Positions 51,045 through 62,968 are shown, counted from the first letter of the stretch. The stretch is DNA of 64,000 nucleotides from Litorivicinus sp. (GCA_018401755.1 JAGYKJ010000006.1:474184-538183), one strand, 5' to 3'. Numbers and translations are program-made. The notes: generated by a model not told the origin, from the sequence alone.

Positions 51045-53210
51045 TTAGGCCTGCGCTTTGAGCTCGAGGCGGCGGCGATGCAAGACCGGTTCGGTGTAGC
51101 CGTTTGGCTGCTCGGTCCCTTGTAACACCAACTCAAGGGCGGCTTGATAGGCCACCGATTGGGCAAAATTGGGCGCCATTGGACGATAGGCAGGATCGTG
51201 CGCATTCTGCTGGTCGACCACTGCGGCCATGCGCTGCATGGTTTCCACGATCTGCGCAACCGTCACAATCCCGTGGCATAACCAGTTCGCCATGTGCTGG
51301 GAGCTGATGCGCAAGGTGGCGCGATCTTCCATGAGTCCAATGTTGTTGATGTCCGGCACTTTCGAGCAACCCACGCCCTGATCAATCCAGCGAACCACAT
51401 AGCCCAAGATCCCTTGCGCATTGTTGTCGAGCTCGGCCTGGATCTCGGCGGCTGACCAATTGGGGTCGGTGGCGACGGGAATGGTGAGAATGTCATCGAC
51501 GGTATTGCGACGTGTTCCTTTGAGTGCATTTTGGCGCGCAAAGACATCCACTTGATGGTAGTGCAGGGCGTGCAAGGTGGCGGCTGTTGGGGAGGGGACC
51601 CAAGCGGTATTCGCCCCTGACATGGGGTGTGCGATCTTTTGCTCGAGCATTGCCGCCATTAAGTCCGGCATGGCCCACATGCCTTTGCCAATTTGTGCAT
51701 GGCCTTGCAGACCGCACTCCAGTCCCACGTCGACGTTCCAGTTCTCATAGGCGGTGATCCAGGTGGATTGCTTCATCTCTCCTTTCCGAATCATGGGGCC
51801 TGCCTGCATGGAGGTGTGCATCTCATCACCGGTCCGGTCGAGGAATCCGGTGTTGATAAACACCACACGCTCTGTCGCCTGACCGATGCAGGATTTCAGG
51901 TTCACTGTGGTGCGGCGCTCTTCGTCCATGATGCCCATTTTGAGGGTGTTGCGTGGGAGGCCTAAGAGTTGTTCGATCTCGCCGAATAGGCGGTTGGCAA
52001 AGGCCACCTCATCCGGGCCGTGCATCTTCGGTTTGACGATATAGACACTGCCATGACGGCTGTTGGTATTGGTGCTGCGTTTCAAATCATGGATCGCCAT
52101 CAATGCAGTGAAGACACCATCGAGAATGCCTTCAGGAACTTCCTGTCCGTCGCCGTCCAAGATGGCTGGGTTGGTCATCAAGTGACCGACGTTGCGGACA
52201 AACATCAATGCGCGGCCTGGCAGCGTGATGCGCTCGCCATGGAGTCCTTGGTAGGTCCGATCTGGGTTGAGCGTGCGTGTAAAACGCTGATCACCCTTGG
52301 TGACAACTTCACTGAGAGTGCCTTTCATCAGGCCCAACCAATTTTGATAGACGAGGACCTTGTCTTCGGCATCCACGGCAGCCACAGAATCCTCACAGTC
52401 CATGATGGTGGTCAGTGCGGATTCCATGAGGATGTCTTCAATGCCTGCAGGATCTGCGGCACCAATCGCAGATGTGTGATTGATTTGCAGTTCAAAATGC
52501 AATCCGTGATGCTTGAATACGACGTGCGTGGGTGCATCGGCCGGTCCATTGAATCCGAGACATTGACTTGGATCACGCAGTTCCGTCGTGCCGGTGGCGG
52601 TGGTGACAACCAGTTTGTTTGAGGCGATCTGGTAGTGGGTCGCGTCTTGATGGCTGCCCTCTGCCAGTGGGATCGCTTGATCGAGAAAGGCTTTGGCGAA
52701 CGCAATCACCTTGGCGCCACGGATTGGATTGTAGACCGTCCCAGCCTCAGCACCCCCGTCCCCTGAAATCGCATCCGTCCCATAGAGTGCGTTATACAGA
52801 CTGCCCCAGCGCGCATTCGCAGCGTTGAGTGCGTAGCGCGCATTCATCACTGGAACAACCAGCTGCGGTCCTGCGGTCTGAGCGACTTCCGGATCCACCT
52901 GTTGGGTGGTGACCTGCACAACAGGGGGTTCCGGTACTAAGTATCCGATGTCTTGCAAAAATGCTTTGTAGGACGCCATGTCGAGCGGCTGGCCTCGCCG
53001 GGCCGCATGGTAGTCATCAATCTTGGCTTGTAACTGGTCGCGTGTGGCCAACAGTGCGCGGTTCACAGGGGCCAGTCGATGAATCAGGGCATCGAGTGCT
53101 TGCCAAAAGTGATCTGACTCGATGTCAGTGCCCGGAAGGGCGTCTGTTTCCACAAAATCATACAGAGATTGGGCGATCTGTAATCGGCCACGAGTCACGC
53201 GCGCTGTCAT
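51045..53210 (-). CDS. glcB: Malate synthase G
   Basis: [87 protein letters not shown]. Confidence 0.97.
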   Translation of the reverse strand: MTARVTRGRLQIAQSLYDFVETDALPGTDIESDHFWQALDALIHRLAPVNRALLATRDQLQAKIDDYHAARRGQPLDMASYKAFLQDIGYLVPEPPVVQVTTQQVDPEVAQTAGPQLVVPVMNARYALNAANARWGSLYNALYGTDAISGDGGAEAGTVYNPIRGAKVIAFAKAFLDQAIPLAEGSHQDATHYQIASNKLVVTTATGTTELRDPSQCLGFNGPADAPTHVVFKHHGLHFELQINHTSAIGAADPAGIEDILMESALTTIMDCEDSVAAVDAEDKVLVYQNWLGLMKGTLSEVVTKGDQRFTRTLNPDRTYQGLHGERITLPGRALMFVRNVGHLMTNPAILDGDGQEVPEGILDGVFTALMAIHDLKRSTNTNSRHGSVYIVKPKMHGPDEVAFANRLFGEIEQLLGLPRNTLKMGIMDEERRTTVNLKSCIGQATERVVFINTGFLDRTGDEMHTSMQAGPMIRKGEMKQSTWITAYENWNVDVGLECGLQGHAQIGKGMWAMPDLMAAMLEQKIAHPMSGANTAWVPSPTAATLHALHYHQVDVFARQNALKGTRRNTVDDILTIPVATDPNWSAAEIQAELDNNAQGILGYVVRWIDQGVGCSKVPDINNIGLMEDRATLRISSQHMANWLCHGIVTVAQIVETMQRMAAVVDQQNAHDPAYRPMAPNFAQSVAYQAALELVLQGTEQPNGYTEPVLHRRRLELKAQA

Positions 53211-53302
53211 TGGGAATCCTCCATTGTTGAGATGAAAATTACCACAAAATGAAATGAGTTTCCAAAAGTGAAAAGTGGGCGCGTGACATGGGTCGAGGTC
53301 CA

Positions 53303-53340
53303 ATAAAAAACCCCCTGTGTGCAACGCACGCAGGGGGTTA
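53303..53340 (-). terminator. Rho-independent terminator downstream of the 50-aa ORF
   Basis: Minus strand aaccccctg...cagggggtttttt. Confidence 0.85.
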
Positions 53341-53374
53341 ACGCCGCGCACTCAGCGCGACTGGCTCGAACGCC

Positions 53375-53527
53375 TCAGTGCGGAAAGGTGCGCACGAAGT
53401 GCATCGCTTTCTGCATCCAGCGGTGCAGACCGCGATAGGGGGTGAGTCCGGCCTTATTCAGGCGAATCTCGTTACGTGCCACGGCATCGTGGCTTGAAAG
53501 CATGGCTTGACCCAATAGTGGAGACAT
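53375..53527 (-). CDS. Small basic protein, 50 aa, unknown
   Basis: Own translation: MSPLLGQAMLSSHDAVARNEIRLNKAGLTPYRGLHRWMQKAMHFVRTFPH*; AGGAGGTCAC SD and own terminator. Confidence 0.65.
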   Translation of the reverse strand: MSPLLGQAMLSSHDAVARNEIRLNKAGLTPYRGLHRWMQKAMHFVRTFPH

Positions 53528-53854
53528 CTGTGACCTCCTGTGTGTCAGTTCAGATTGCGCACAATGTACGCAATCTATTTGGGAATTGCAAGCGATGCGC
53601 TCTGGTCATCGATCATGCTGTCGCGCTAAGTGGTTTTACGGACCTCGATTTTTCGGGGACGATGAGGGAGTGATCCGTGGGGTCGTCGTGATCGGGATCC
53701 CACGGATCCTGCACCGCCCCGCAACGGGGGCTAGCACGCCACGGTGTGGAGGTATGGACTTCCATAGTTCGTTTTTAACTATGTAATTTAAATATACGAT
53801 TGTTAATGAATATGATTCTGCGCGATGCTGGTCCTCGTCAAACAAGGAGGCGTT

Positions 53855-53974
53855 ATGCACCCGTTCAAACATGCTGTACCCCAGTGGTTTGCGCGACTCC
53901 CGAGTGGGGTCATGTGGCCACAAGCCAGCCTCCCGGTGTCCATACGTCATGTGATTCAGTGGCATCACCCTTGA
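53855..53974 (+). CDS. Putative small protein, 39 aa, unknown
   Basis: Own translation: MHPFKHAVPQWFARLPSGVMWPQASLPVSIRHVIQWHHP*; AAGGAGG five bases before ATG. Confidence 0.4.
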   Translation: MHPFKHAVPQWFARLPSGVMWPQASLPVSIRHVIQWHHP

Positions 53975-54004
53975 CGGGGCTAACGGATCGCTGAAAGCAG
54001 ACCC

Positions 54005-54556
54005 TTGGACGCCTATACTCAGACCATTGCTGACCAGCCATGGAGGCATGGTCGTCATCAGGAGGACATCCAATGCGTACATGGACAACCCATCAATATC
54101 GGCATTTCTGAAGCAGACCGTCAAACCATTGTGGACGGGTTATCACGGTTGCTGGCGGATAGCTATACCTTGTATTTGCAGACGCATAATTTCCACTGGA
54201 ACGTCACGGGACCGATGTTTAACACCCTCCATACCATGTTTATGACGCAATACACCGAGCAGTGGGGTGCGCTGGATTTGATCGCCGAACGGATCCGGGC
54301 ACTGGGATTTCCGGCACCAGGTACCTATGCCGAGTATGCCCGGCTCTCGAGCGTCAAGGAGGTCACCGGGGTACCGAAAGCAATGGAGATGGTGCGTATT
54401 CTGGTCGATGCCCAAGAGGCAACGGCGCGCACGGCCCGCTCGCTGTTCCCTGTGGTCGAGGCTGCCAACGATCAGCCCACAGCCGATTTGATCACTCAAC
54501 GGCTCGACGTCCATGAAAAGACGGCCTGGATGCTGCGCTCGTTGCTTGAGGAGTAA
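54005..54556 (+). CDS. dps: Dps/ferritin-like DNA-binding protein (start uncertain, possible indel near 54075-54090)
   Basis: INIGISEADRQTIVDGLSRLLADSYTLYLQTHNFHWNVTGPMFNTLHTMFMTQYTEQWGALDLIAERIRALG. Confidence 0.92.
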   Translation: MDAYTQTIADQPWRHGRHQEDIQCVHGQPINIGISEADRQTIVDGLSRLLADSYTLYLQTHNFHWNVTGPMFNTLHTMFMTQYTEQWGALDLIAERIRALGFPAPGTYAEYARLSSVKEVTGVPKAMEMVRILVDAQEATARTARSLFPVVEAANDQPTADLITQRLDVHEKTAWMLRSLLEE

Positions 54557-54629
54557 TCGCGATCCCGACAACTGACGGGTTGGGTATTTTCCGATAGACT
54601 GCCGCTCCAACAATGATGTTGGAGCGGGC

Positions 54630-55596
54630 ATGTCCGGAAGTCCTTTACTAGATCCCAGTGTGCTGTTTTTTGTGCTCGGCGTATGTGCCGGCCTGATACG
54701 GTCGAACCTTGAAATCCCCGCCGCCATCGCCCGATTCTTATCGCTCTATTTGTTGATGGCCTTGGGTCTCAAGGGCGGCTTTGCACTCTCAGTCAGCGGC
54801 ATCGATGGCGCCATTTTGCGAGACCTGGGCTTGGCCGTGTTGCTTGCCATCTTGGTGCCCTTGGCGGGTTTTGCGCTCTTAAAGCGATTTGTGCCTCCCT
54901 TGGATGCGCTTGGCGATCGCAGCGACCTATGGATCTGTCTCTGCGGTGACCTTCATTACCGCCACACAATTCTTGGAGACAGCGTCCGTTGAGTACGGCG
55001 GGCATATGTCAGCTGCCATGGCGCTGATGGAATCGCCAGCCATCATCTTTGCAGTGTTGATGGCCAACGTGTATCGAAGTCGTGCCGGTCAAGCCAGTGC
55101 GGTCCCAGTCTCCGCGGTGATGCGTGAGTCCTTTACCGAAGGCGCACAGATTCTGTTACTGGGTAGCATGGTGATTGGGGTGCTGACCGGCAAGGCCGGC
55201 CAGGTCATCATGGACCCGTTTACAGGCACTATTTTTAAGGGAATGTTGGCATTTTTCCTGTTGGATATGGGCATTGCGACAGCGCAACGGCTGGCCGATT
55301 TGAAAGCAGTCCCGAAGCGTTTGGCGTTTTATGGGGTCATTGGTCCCTTGGTGCATGCGTCGATCGCGCTCGGCTTGTCTTGGCTGTTTGGATTAAGCGT
55401 CGGCAACGCGACCCTACTCATGGTGCTGGCAGCCAGTGCGTCTTACATCGCTGTCCCAGCCGTCCTGAAACACGCACTCCCTGAATCATCGCCCACGCTC
55501 TATCTCGGTTTGTCGCTGGGGTTGACCTTTCCGTTTAATATTCTGGTCGGGATTCCCTTGTATTACGGGATTGCTCGGGTGGTGCTGGGTAGTTAA
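54630..55596 (+). CDS. SbtA-like sodium-dependent bicarbonate transporter family protein, frameshifted near 54910
   Basis: LLDPSVLFFVLGVCAGLIRSNLEIPAAIARFLSLYLLMALGLKGG...PPLDA | LAIAATYGSVSAVTFITATQFLE...GHMSAAMALMESPAIIFAVLMAN. Confidence 0.9.
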
Positions 55597-55616
55597 TCCC
55601 AGTTTAGGTCCGCTGG

Positions 55617-56378
55617 CTAGCGCGGCGGATCCACACGACTGGCCGTCGAGGTATTGACCCGGAACCATCCTGCGATCGAATACCGATCCCGTTTTGCCGG
55701 CAACACCTCGTGCGGAAATTCTTCGCTTAAAAAGCAGACAAGGGTGCCAAATGACGGCGTGACTTTGATGGGCTCGTGGATCTCACCGTCACGAGGATAG
55801 AGCACAAGTTCACCGCCATCATCGGGCTGCCAGCCAGGGTTTAAGTACAGGACCACCGAGACAAGACGGTTGGCTTCGCCCCGAAAAGCATCCAAGTGTC
55901 GCTTGTAAAAGTCGCCAGGCCGGTAGTGCGCGTAATGACTCTCAAAGGAAAATAATCCCATGAAGAGTTCGCGATTGAGGGTTTGACGGAGGGATTCTGT
56001 CCAGGCAAGCCAGGCGATACAGGGTGCGCTGGTCCCGTGAATCCAACAAATCGAGTCAGTTCGCGTAAAGCGATTGTGTTGCTCCAGCCGTTGTCGTCCA
56101 ATCTTTGCCGCCTGAAACTGCGCGTCATCCAGCTCAGTCACCTCGCGCCAGAGTGCCATACCCAACTCACTGGGAATGGCATTGGGCACAATCGACACTC
56201 CGCGATCCGCCAGCTGTGTGGCAATCATCGAGTGGGGTTGAGTGAGGTGTCTGGAATCGATTTGAGGTTGCATAAGCGCTCCGAGTGCATCGAAGCTACT
56301 GAATTCCGAATAATTGGCAAGCGATTTAAGTGGTCTTGATGCGTGATTGATGGCTTGATCGTCAGGCAGAGCTGACAT
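55617..56378 (-). CDS. 2OG-Fe(II) oxygenase (SM-20/PKHD type)
   Basis: HYRPGDFYKRHLDAFRG...LVSVVLYLNPGWQPDDGGELVLY...GTLVCFLSEEFPHEVLPAKRDRYSIAGWFR. Confidence 0.9.
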   Translation of the reverse strand: MSALPDDQAINHASRPLKSLANYSEFSSFDALGALMQPQIDSRHLTQPHSMIATQLADRGVSIVPNAIPSELGMALWREVTELDDAQFQAAKIGRQRLEQHNRFTRTDSICWIHGTSAPCIAWLAWTESLRQTLNRELFMGLFSFESHYAHYRPGDFYKRHLDAFRGEANRLVSVVLYLNPGWQPDDGGELVLYPRDGEIHEPIKVTPSFGTLVCFLSEEFPHEVLPAKRDRYSIAGWFRVNTSTASRVDPPR

Positions 56379-56419
56379 GGGTATACTCGAGCCTTATTAA
56401 ATAACCATGTGCGCTAAGG

Positions 56420-57646
56420 ATGACCGTGATTGGTGCGTTTCGCCAACAACTCCACCCAGATCGAGGAATTGCCATTGCGCAAGGGCTCATCTTATTAAAC
56501 CTCGTTGCAATGACTCGGGCCTTTGCGCTCGTCAATGTGATTGAGCTGACACTCTGGCTTCTGTTTTTGTTTAACAAGACATTGCGTCAACGGTTTGTTG
56601 AATCCGTGAAAGACCCTCGCATTGGTTTGGTGATGGTGTTCTGGGCCTGGATCGCGCTCAGTATGCTGTGGAGTCCGGCACCTTGGCCTGAACGCTTTGA
56701 TGATTGGTTGTCTTGGAGAAAGTTACTGCTATTCCCGATGGCGTTTTCGGTGTTTCGGGAAGACAGCGCAAAACGGTTGGTCTGGTGGGTACTGATCGGA
56801 GTGGCGGCTGGGTACATGGTGATGTCTTGGCTTGGGTTCTGGGGTGTGGTGATACTTAATCGGCTCCTGAAAATGATTGAGAACTACGCGACACAGGGCG
56901 TTGTATTTTCTGCAGCTGCTTTTCTTTGTTTACTCATCACGATTGATCGTACCGTGAATCGGTTACCAAGGGTCTTGTGTGGCATGCTCGTTCTTGGGTT
57001 TATTTCGAGCATATTACTCGTGTCATCCGGACGAAGCGGTTACTTATTTCTGCTTGTCGTTGCTGCAGGGTTTGGATTTTGGGCTTTCCCGAAGACGCGT
57101 CTCTTGGCGTCGGCCGGCTTGGTTGTAACTCTCTGCTTCAGTTTAATCGTCTCAGAGTCAACCCGAACGCGCATTGCCCAGGGGTTCAATGAGATCGAGA
57201 CAGCGTATAGCTCAGAAAGCTTCACCAGTTTGGGAATACGTACTGTGATGTGGGCAAATAGTATGCGAATGATCAGTGAAGCCCCCTTACTTGGATCGGG
57301 TTCTGGTGGGTATTCGATCGAATATGAAAAATGGGCCTCGCAACTTGATGGTTGGCGCGCCTTGATTTCTGACGATCCCCATCAACAATATCTTCACATT
57401 GCGGCTGAGTACGGCTTAATAGGTTTGGCCATCTTTTTGGCTGCATTGTTCCTTTGTGCACTCACCCCTGTTCATAGCGTGACCATTTTCTCTGGTTTGA
57501 TCATTTTAGCTGCCACCGCGGCGAATGGATTCGCCAATGGACATTTTAGCGCATTCGTAGAGGGGCGTTTGCTTTGGATTTTGCTGGGTGCAATGCTTGC
57601 TGCCACCGTGCCGTATTCCTATCAGCGTGGGGTTGTGGCGCGGTGA
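56420..57646 (+). CDS. O-antigen ligase family protein (WaaL-like)
   Basis: Multi-TM, SSGRSGYLFLLVVAAGFG, GSGSGGYSIEYEKWASQ...DDPHQQYLHIAAEYGLIGL (Wzy_C motif). Confidence 0.88.
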   Translation: MTVIGAFRQQLHPDRGIAIAQGLILLNLVAMTRAFALVNVIELTLWLLFLFNKTLRQRFVESVKDPRIGLVMVFWAWIALSMLWSPAPWPERFDDWLSWRKLLLFPMAFSVFREDSAKRLVWWVLIGVAAGYMVMSWLGFWGVVILNRLLKMIENYATQGVVFSAAAFLCLLITIDRTVNRLPRVLCGMLVLGFISSILLVSSGRSGYLFLLVVAAGFGFWAFPKTRLLASAGLVVTLCFSLIVSESTRTRIAQGFNEIETAYSSESFTSLGIRTVMWANSMRMISEAPLLGSGSGGYSIEYEKWASQLDGWRALISDDPHQQYLHIAAEYGLIGLAIFLAALFLCALTPVHSVTIFSGLIILAATAANGFANGHFSAFVEGRLLWILLGAMLAATVPYSYQRGVVAR

Positions 57647-58396
57647 GTCAACTCGATAATGTCCTCGATCTTCCTATTTATTTGGTGACTGTGAAGTCCT
57701 TTACTGATCGCCACGCGCACATGAAAGAACAAGCGCAGCGTTTTGGCTTATCGATTGAATTTTTGGAAGCATTTGACGCGGTAGAGCTTACGTCCGTTGA
57801 TTACTCTCGAGTCGTATCGGGTTGCATGGAGCCTCCCGGCGTATCGACTGTCTTGAAACACGTTTTGGCCAATGAACATGTTGTCTCGCGGAATCAAAAA
57901 GTTGCCCTGGTCTTGGAGGATGACGCCATTTTATTCGATGGATTTCGAGAAAAGCTTGATCAGGTTTTGAGGTTAACCAACGATCTTGAGCCTGGTTGGC
58001 TCATATTCCTTAGGGGCGCAGATAATAAATTAGACTCTCGGTTTTTTTGAATCGAGGTGGAGACTAATCGAGAAGCCAATTTCAACAACGGAAGCCTACC
58101 TGATGGATTATGAGGGATGTGCCCGAAGACTCGCGTGGTTGCGTGATCACTTGATTGATAAACCTGCTGATCATTTCTTGCAGTCAGTGGATCCGATGCT
58201 CAATGTTAAACACTATTGGCCATCGGTTGCATTGGCCACTCAGGGCTCCATTACCGGGCAGTTCAAGACAGCGCTGGACGGCTCTCGAGCAAAGCATAGC
58301 CGCAACTATTTATTGATTCGATATCATTATAACCGTCTGAGGAAGCAAGTACTTCCAAGATTGTTTAGCCGATTTTTCGGATGGCTTAGTGGGTAA
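57643..58396 (+). CDS. Glycosyltransferase family 25 (LPS) protein, frameshifted at the T7 run 58042-58048
   Basis: LPIYLVTVKSFTDRHAHMKEQAQRFGLSIEFLEAFDAVEL..., VALVLEDDAILFDGF; frame restored by removing one T: DSRFFESRWRLIEKPISTTEAYLMDYEGCARRLAWLRDHLIDKPADHFL. Confidence 0.85.
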
Positions 58397-59357
58397 GTTA
58401 GCGTGCTTCTTGCGTTTTAAAGTTAGGTGGACTCTCTGGGGGCACTAGTCTTGGAGCTCTTCTTGGTTTTTGGCTCTAATCATCGCTTCGATGGACACCT
58501 TGCTTCTGGCTTGGTTAGCCAAAAATGTTGTTTCAAGATTGCTCCTTAATTAGGTGTCGTTTAAGGTGATTGGGCATATAGAGTGAATCAAAGTGATCTC
58601 GCTCCTGCGGTAGCCTGCCTTTCGCAGAATCACTCAGAGAGAGGTTTCTAAAATGTGATGCGACTGGTACTTCGATTGATGCCTTCCACTGATTTTGATT
58701 GGCTTCCAGGGCAGAAAGAGTGAAGTTATTGGACTAGGGTGGTAATCTGACGCAGTTATTCACTGGCTGACTCTTAGTGTGGAAAGTGCTGAAGCTTGTG
58801 ATGCATGTCCGTGAGTTTGAGTACTGTAAATTGAGTCGGGATTTTGGTTCTAGGGGGTCATATTAATTACTTGATGCGGATCAGAGGCCACCTTAGACAC
58901 ATTTGTGCTTCGTGGATATAGAGATCCAAATATCTGGTATTTTGGTTACAGATACTGGAGTTACCCCAATCATTTCAGTGCTCCAATTAATCTTCGATGT
59001 TCCAGAGGCGAAGTAACCCTCGAACCACTTCTCTTTAATGGGGGATGCGGTGGTTGATTGATTTCTATCTTGACGTGGGGGATATATCAAGAGAGCTAAA
59101 TTGATGCAGGAACTTTCAAGACATTCCCAGTTCTTTTTCAACCAGACTCGAGTGGGAATGGGGCAAATGGCTGCGGTCAGGATTACCCTCTGACGCTGAA
59201 GGCGGAGACTGACCAGACAGGTAGTTTATGTGTTTGGGTCGCCAGCCATGATTTCTGATACGACAACACTCCTCCGTAATAATGGGTCGCCACCGAATGT
59301 CTTGTTCGGATATTTTTGTCTGTTCTTCAACTCCATAGGTAGCAGGATGATGAAAAT

Positions 59358-60131
59358 ATGAAGGCCATAATTCTTGCAGGGGGATTGGGGACTCGCTTGG
59401 CTGAAGAGACCTCTACCCGTCCCAAGCCCATGATCGAAATCGGTGGTCGGCCGATCCTTTGGCACATCATGAAGCTCTATTCCGCGCATGGCGTGAATGA
59501 CTTCATCATCTGCTGCGGCTACAAGGGGTATGTCATCAAGGAGTACTTCGCCAACTACTTCCTGCACATGTCCGATGTGACCTTCGACATGACCAACAAC
59601 ACCATGGCGGTGCACCAGCAAAATGCCGAACCCTGGAAGGTCACCTTGGTGGATACCGGCGATGACACGCTCACCGGCGGCCGTCTGAAGCGCGTGGCGG
59701 ATTACATCAAAGACGAAGAGGCATTCTGCTTCACCTACGGCGACGGCGTCAGTGATGTGGATATCGGTGCCACCATCCGCTTTCATCAGCAACACGGCAA
59801 GTTGGCCACCGTCACTGCCGTTCAGCCGCCTGGGCGTTACGGCGCGCTGGAGCGCTCCGGTGATCAAGTGACTGGCTTTGTCGAAAAGCCCCGCGGCGAT
59901 GGTGGACTGATCAACGGCGGCTTTTTTGTTTTGTCACCCAAGTGTCTGGACTTGATTGATGGCGACCAAAGCAGTTGGGAAAGCGCGCCGCTGACGCAAT
60001 TGGCCAAGACGAATCAGATGATGGCGTTTGAACATCGCGGTTTTTGGCAGCCGATGGATACCTTGCGCGACAAGAACCTGCTCGAAGAGTTGTGGGATTC
60101 TGGCAAGGCACCCTGGAAGATCTGGCAATGA
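59358..60131 (+). CDS. rfbF: Glucose-1-phosphate cytidylyltransferase
   Basis: [67 protein letters not shown]. Confidence 0.97.
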   Translation: MKAIILAGGLGTRLAEETSTRPKPMIEIGGRPILWHIMKLYSAHGVNDFIICCGYKGYVIKEYFANYFLHMSDVTFDMTNNTMAVHQQNAEPWKVTLVDTGDDTLTGGRLKRVADYIKDEEAFCFTYGDGVSDVDIGATIRFHQQHGKLATVTAVQPPGRYGALERSGDQVTGFVEKPRGDGGLINGGFFVLSPKCLDLIDGDQSSWESAPLTQLAKTNQMMAFEHRGFWQPMDTLRDKNLLEELWDSGKAPWKIWQ

Positions 60132-61163
60132 GCCCGGACTTTTGGCGAAATCGATCGGTTTTTCTTACCGGCCACACGGGCTTTAAAGGTGGCTGGATTG
60201 CGCTTTGGCTGAGTCAGTTAGGCGCCAAGGTTCACGGCTATTCGCTTGCACCGCCTACCACGCCGAACTTTTTCACCGAAACCCAACTGCAAGACCGTCT
60301 TCAAAGCTCGACCATCGCCGACATCAGGGACCTGTCAAAACTGGCGCGGCGTGTGCAAGCCGCGCAGCCTTCCATCGTCATCCACATGGCCGCACAACCT
60401 TTGGTGCGCGAGTCCTACAACACGCCGGTCGACACTTTCGCCACCAATGTGATTGGTACGGTCAATGTGCTGGAAGCTGCGCGTCAATCGGAAACCGTGC
60501 AGGCCATCGTCAACATCACCACCGACAAGTGTTACGAAAATCAGGAATGGCTCTGGCCCTATCGTGAGAATGATCGCTTGGGTGGGCACGACCCGTATTC
60601 CAGCAGCAAGGCCTGCGCGGAAATCGCCGCCGCTGCGTATCGCAACTCGTTCCTTGCCCAATCTGGAATCCAGCTGGCCAGTGTGCGTGCGGGTAATGTG
60701 ATTGGCGGGGGTGATTGGGCAACCGATCGGCTGATCCCTGACTTTCCTGCGAGCGATGGATGCTGGTGAAATCTTACGTATCCGTTCGCCCAACGCTGTG
60801 CGCCCGTGGCAGCATGTGTTGGAGCCGCTCTCTGGCTACCTGATGCTGGCCGAGCGCTTGGTAACCGATGGTGCGACATTCGCCGAGGCTTGGAACTTCG
60901 GACCAGAAGAATTCGATGCCAAGCCCGTATCTTGGATTGTGGAGCGTCTTTGCCAAGTGTTCCCGCATGCGCGCTGGGAACTGGAAGGAGATCCACAACC
61001 GCACGAAGCCGGTTTATTGAAACTCGATAGCGCAAAAGCCAAAACCAGACTCGGTTGGGCACCACGCTGGTCGCTGGAAACCGCGCTCGATCAAACAGTC
61101 GAATGGTACCAGGCATGGAGAGAAGGCCAGTCGATGGCGGAACGCATCCATCCAGCAAATTGA
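60128..61163 (+). CDS. rfbG: CDP-glucose 4,6-dehydratase, frameshifted near 60744
   Basis: [45 protein letters not shown]... | [35 protein letters not shown]. Confidence 0.95.
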
Positions 61164-61178
61164 GACGTATCAAGCCGC

Positions 61179-61671
61179 ATGAGTCGCTTTGTTTTACGTC
61201 CAACGCCGATCCATGGTCTGCAAGTCATCGAGCGCCAGCCCATCGGCGATTCGCGCGGATTCCTTGAGCGGCTTTTTTGCCAAGAAACACTCAACTTGCT
61301 TCTGCAAGGTAAAACCATACGTCAGATCAATCGCACGCTTACACAAAACAAGGGAACGGTGCGCGGTCTGCACTTTCAGTATCTACCCCATGCAGAAACC
61401 AAAATCGTGACCTGCATAAAAGGCCAAGTCTGGGATGTGGCGGTTGATCTGTCGCCGAGGTTCATCGACTTTCTTGCAGCATCACGCTGTTCTGCTCAGC
61501 GAAGATAGCCACCAGAGTTATCTGATCCCGGAAGGTTTTGCGCATGGCTTTCAGACGCTCAGCCCCGATTGTGAAATGCTGTATTTCCACACTGCCGACT
61601 ACAACGCCGACGCCGAAGGCGCCCTGAATGCGTGTGACCCACGACTCGCAATCAACTGGCCAGCAGCCTGA
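61179..61671 (+). CDS. dTDP-4-dehydrorhamnose 3,5-epimerase-like (RmlC family), frameshifted near 61452
   Basis: GDSRGFLERLFCQE..., NKGTVRGLHFQ..., KIVTCIKGQVWDVAVDL | RRGSSTFLQHHAVLLSEDSHQSYLIPEGFAHGFQTLS. Confidence 0.9.
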
Positions 61672-61739
61672 TCGCAGATCGCTCCGAGCGCGATAAGAAC
61701 CACTGCCATGTTGACAGATGACTTTCACGGAATCGATTT

Positions 61740-62968
61740 ATGAACTGCCGCCACTGCGGAACGCCGCTGCAACATACTTTTTTCGATCTGGGTTTTGCGC
61801 CGCCCTCGAATGCGTACCTCAGCAAAGAGGCGCTCACGCGCCCCGAGCTGTATTTCCCGCTCAAGATACAAGTCTGTGACCACTGCTGGTTGGTACAAAC
61901 CGAAGACTACGCCGAAGCCGATGCGCTGTTTACCCCAGATTATGCCTACTTTTCCAGCACCTCTAGCAGCTGGCTGGCACACGCCAAACGCTATGCTGAA
62001 AAGATGATTGCAGAACTGGGCTTGACCAGCTACCAGCCATGTGATCGAAGTGGCTTCGAACGACGGTTATTTGCTCAAAAACTTTGTTGCAGCCGGGATT
62101 CCTTGCCTGGGCATCGAGCCAACCGACAGCACCGCCGATGCAGCCGAAAAACTGGGCATTCCGGTGTTGCGCCAATTCTTTGGTGAAGCCCTCGGCAAAC
62201 AACTGGCCAATGATGGCAAACAAGCCGACCTGATCGCCGGCAACAATGTGTACGCCCATGTGCCGGACATCAACGATTTCACCAAAGGCTTAAAGGCGGC
62301 GTTAAAGCCGGGCGGCACCATCACGCTGGAGTTTCCGCATCTGATGCGCCTGATCGAGCAGGCGCAGTTCGATACGGTTTATCACGAGCATTTTTCCTAT
62401 CTGTCGCTGTACTACGGTGAGCCGAATTTTCGCGGCGGCAGGGCTGCGCATCTGGAATGTGGAAGAACTGCCCACCCACGGTGGAAGTTTGCGTGTGTAC
62501 GGTTGTCATGCAGACGACCCGCGCGACACGCAGCAGTCGGTCGATGCTTTGCTGCAAGAAGAAGCCGATCGCGGACTGCAACAACTGCAAACTTATCTGG
62601 AGTTCCAGCCGCGTGCCGACAAAATCAAAAATGACCTGCTCGCTTTCCTGATTGAACAAAAACGCCAAGGCAAAACCGTGGCAGCCTATGGTGCGGCTGC
62701 GAAGGCAATACACTTGCTTAACTACGCGGGCGTAAAGCCTGACCTGCTTGCCGTTCGTGTGCGATGCCGCGAAAGGCCAAGCAGGGGCAATTCATGCCCG
62801 GGAGCCACATCCCCATTCTGCCTCCGGAACGAACTCGCAGAAGTGAAACCAGACTTTGTTCTGATTCTTCCTTGGAACATCGCTGAGGAAGTAAAGATGC
62901 AGAATGCTGAAGTGGTTAAAAGCGGAACCAGATTTGTGACTGCCGTTCCTGAGCTGAGTATTCAATGA
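61740..62968 (+). CDS. NDP-sugar C-methyltransferase-like SAM-dependent methyltransferase (zinc-binding N-terminus), multiple frameshifts
   Basis: MNCRHCGTPLQHTFFDLGFAPPSNAYL... | HVIEVASNDGYLLKNF... | LSRIFAAAGLRIWNVEELPTHGGSLRVYG...VAAYGAAAKA... Confidence 0.9.

Noticed and set aside
52020-52622. 200-aa plus ORF inside malate synthase G
   Set aside because: Antisense shadow of glcB
53636-54124. 162-aa minus ORF between the 50-aa gene and dps
   Set aside because: No recognisable domain or SD, overlaps the dps 5' region; probably spurious
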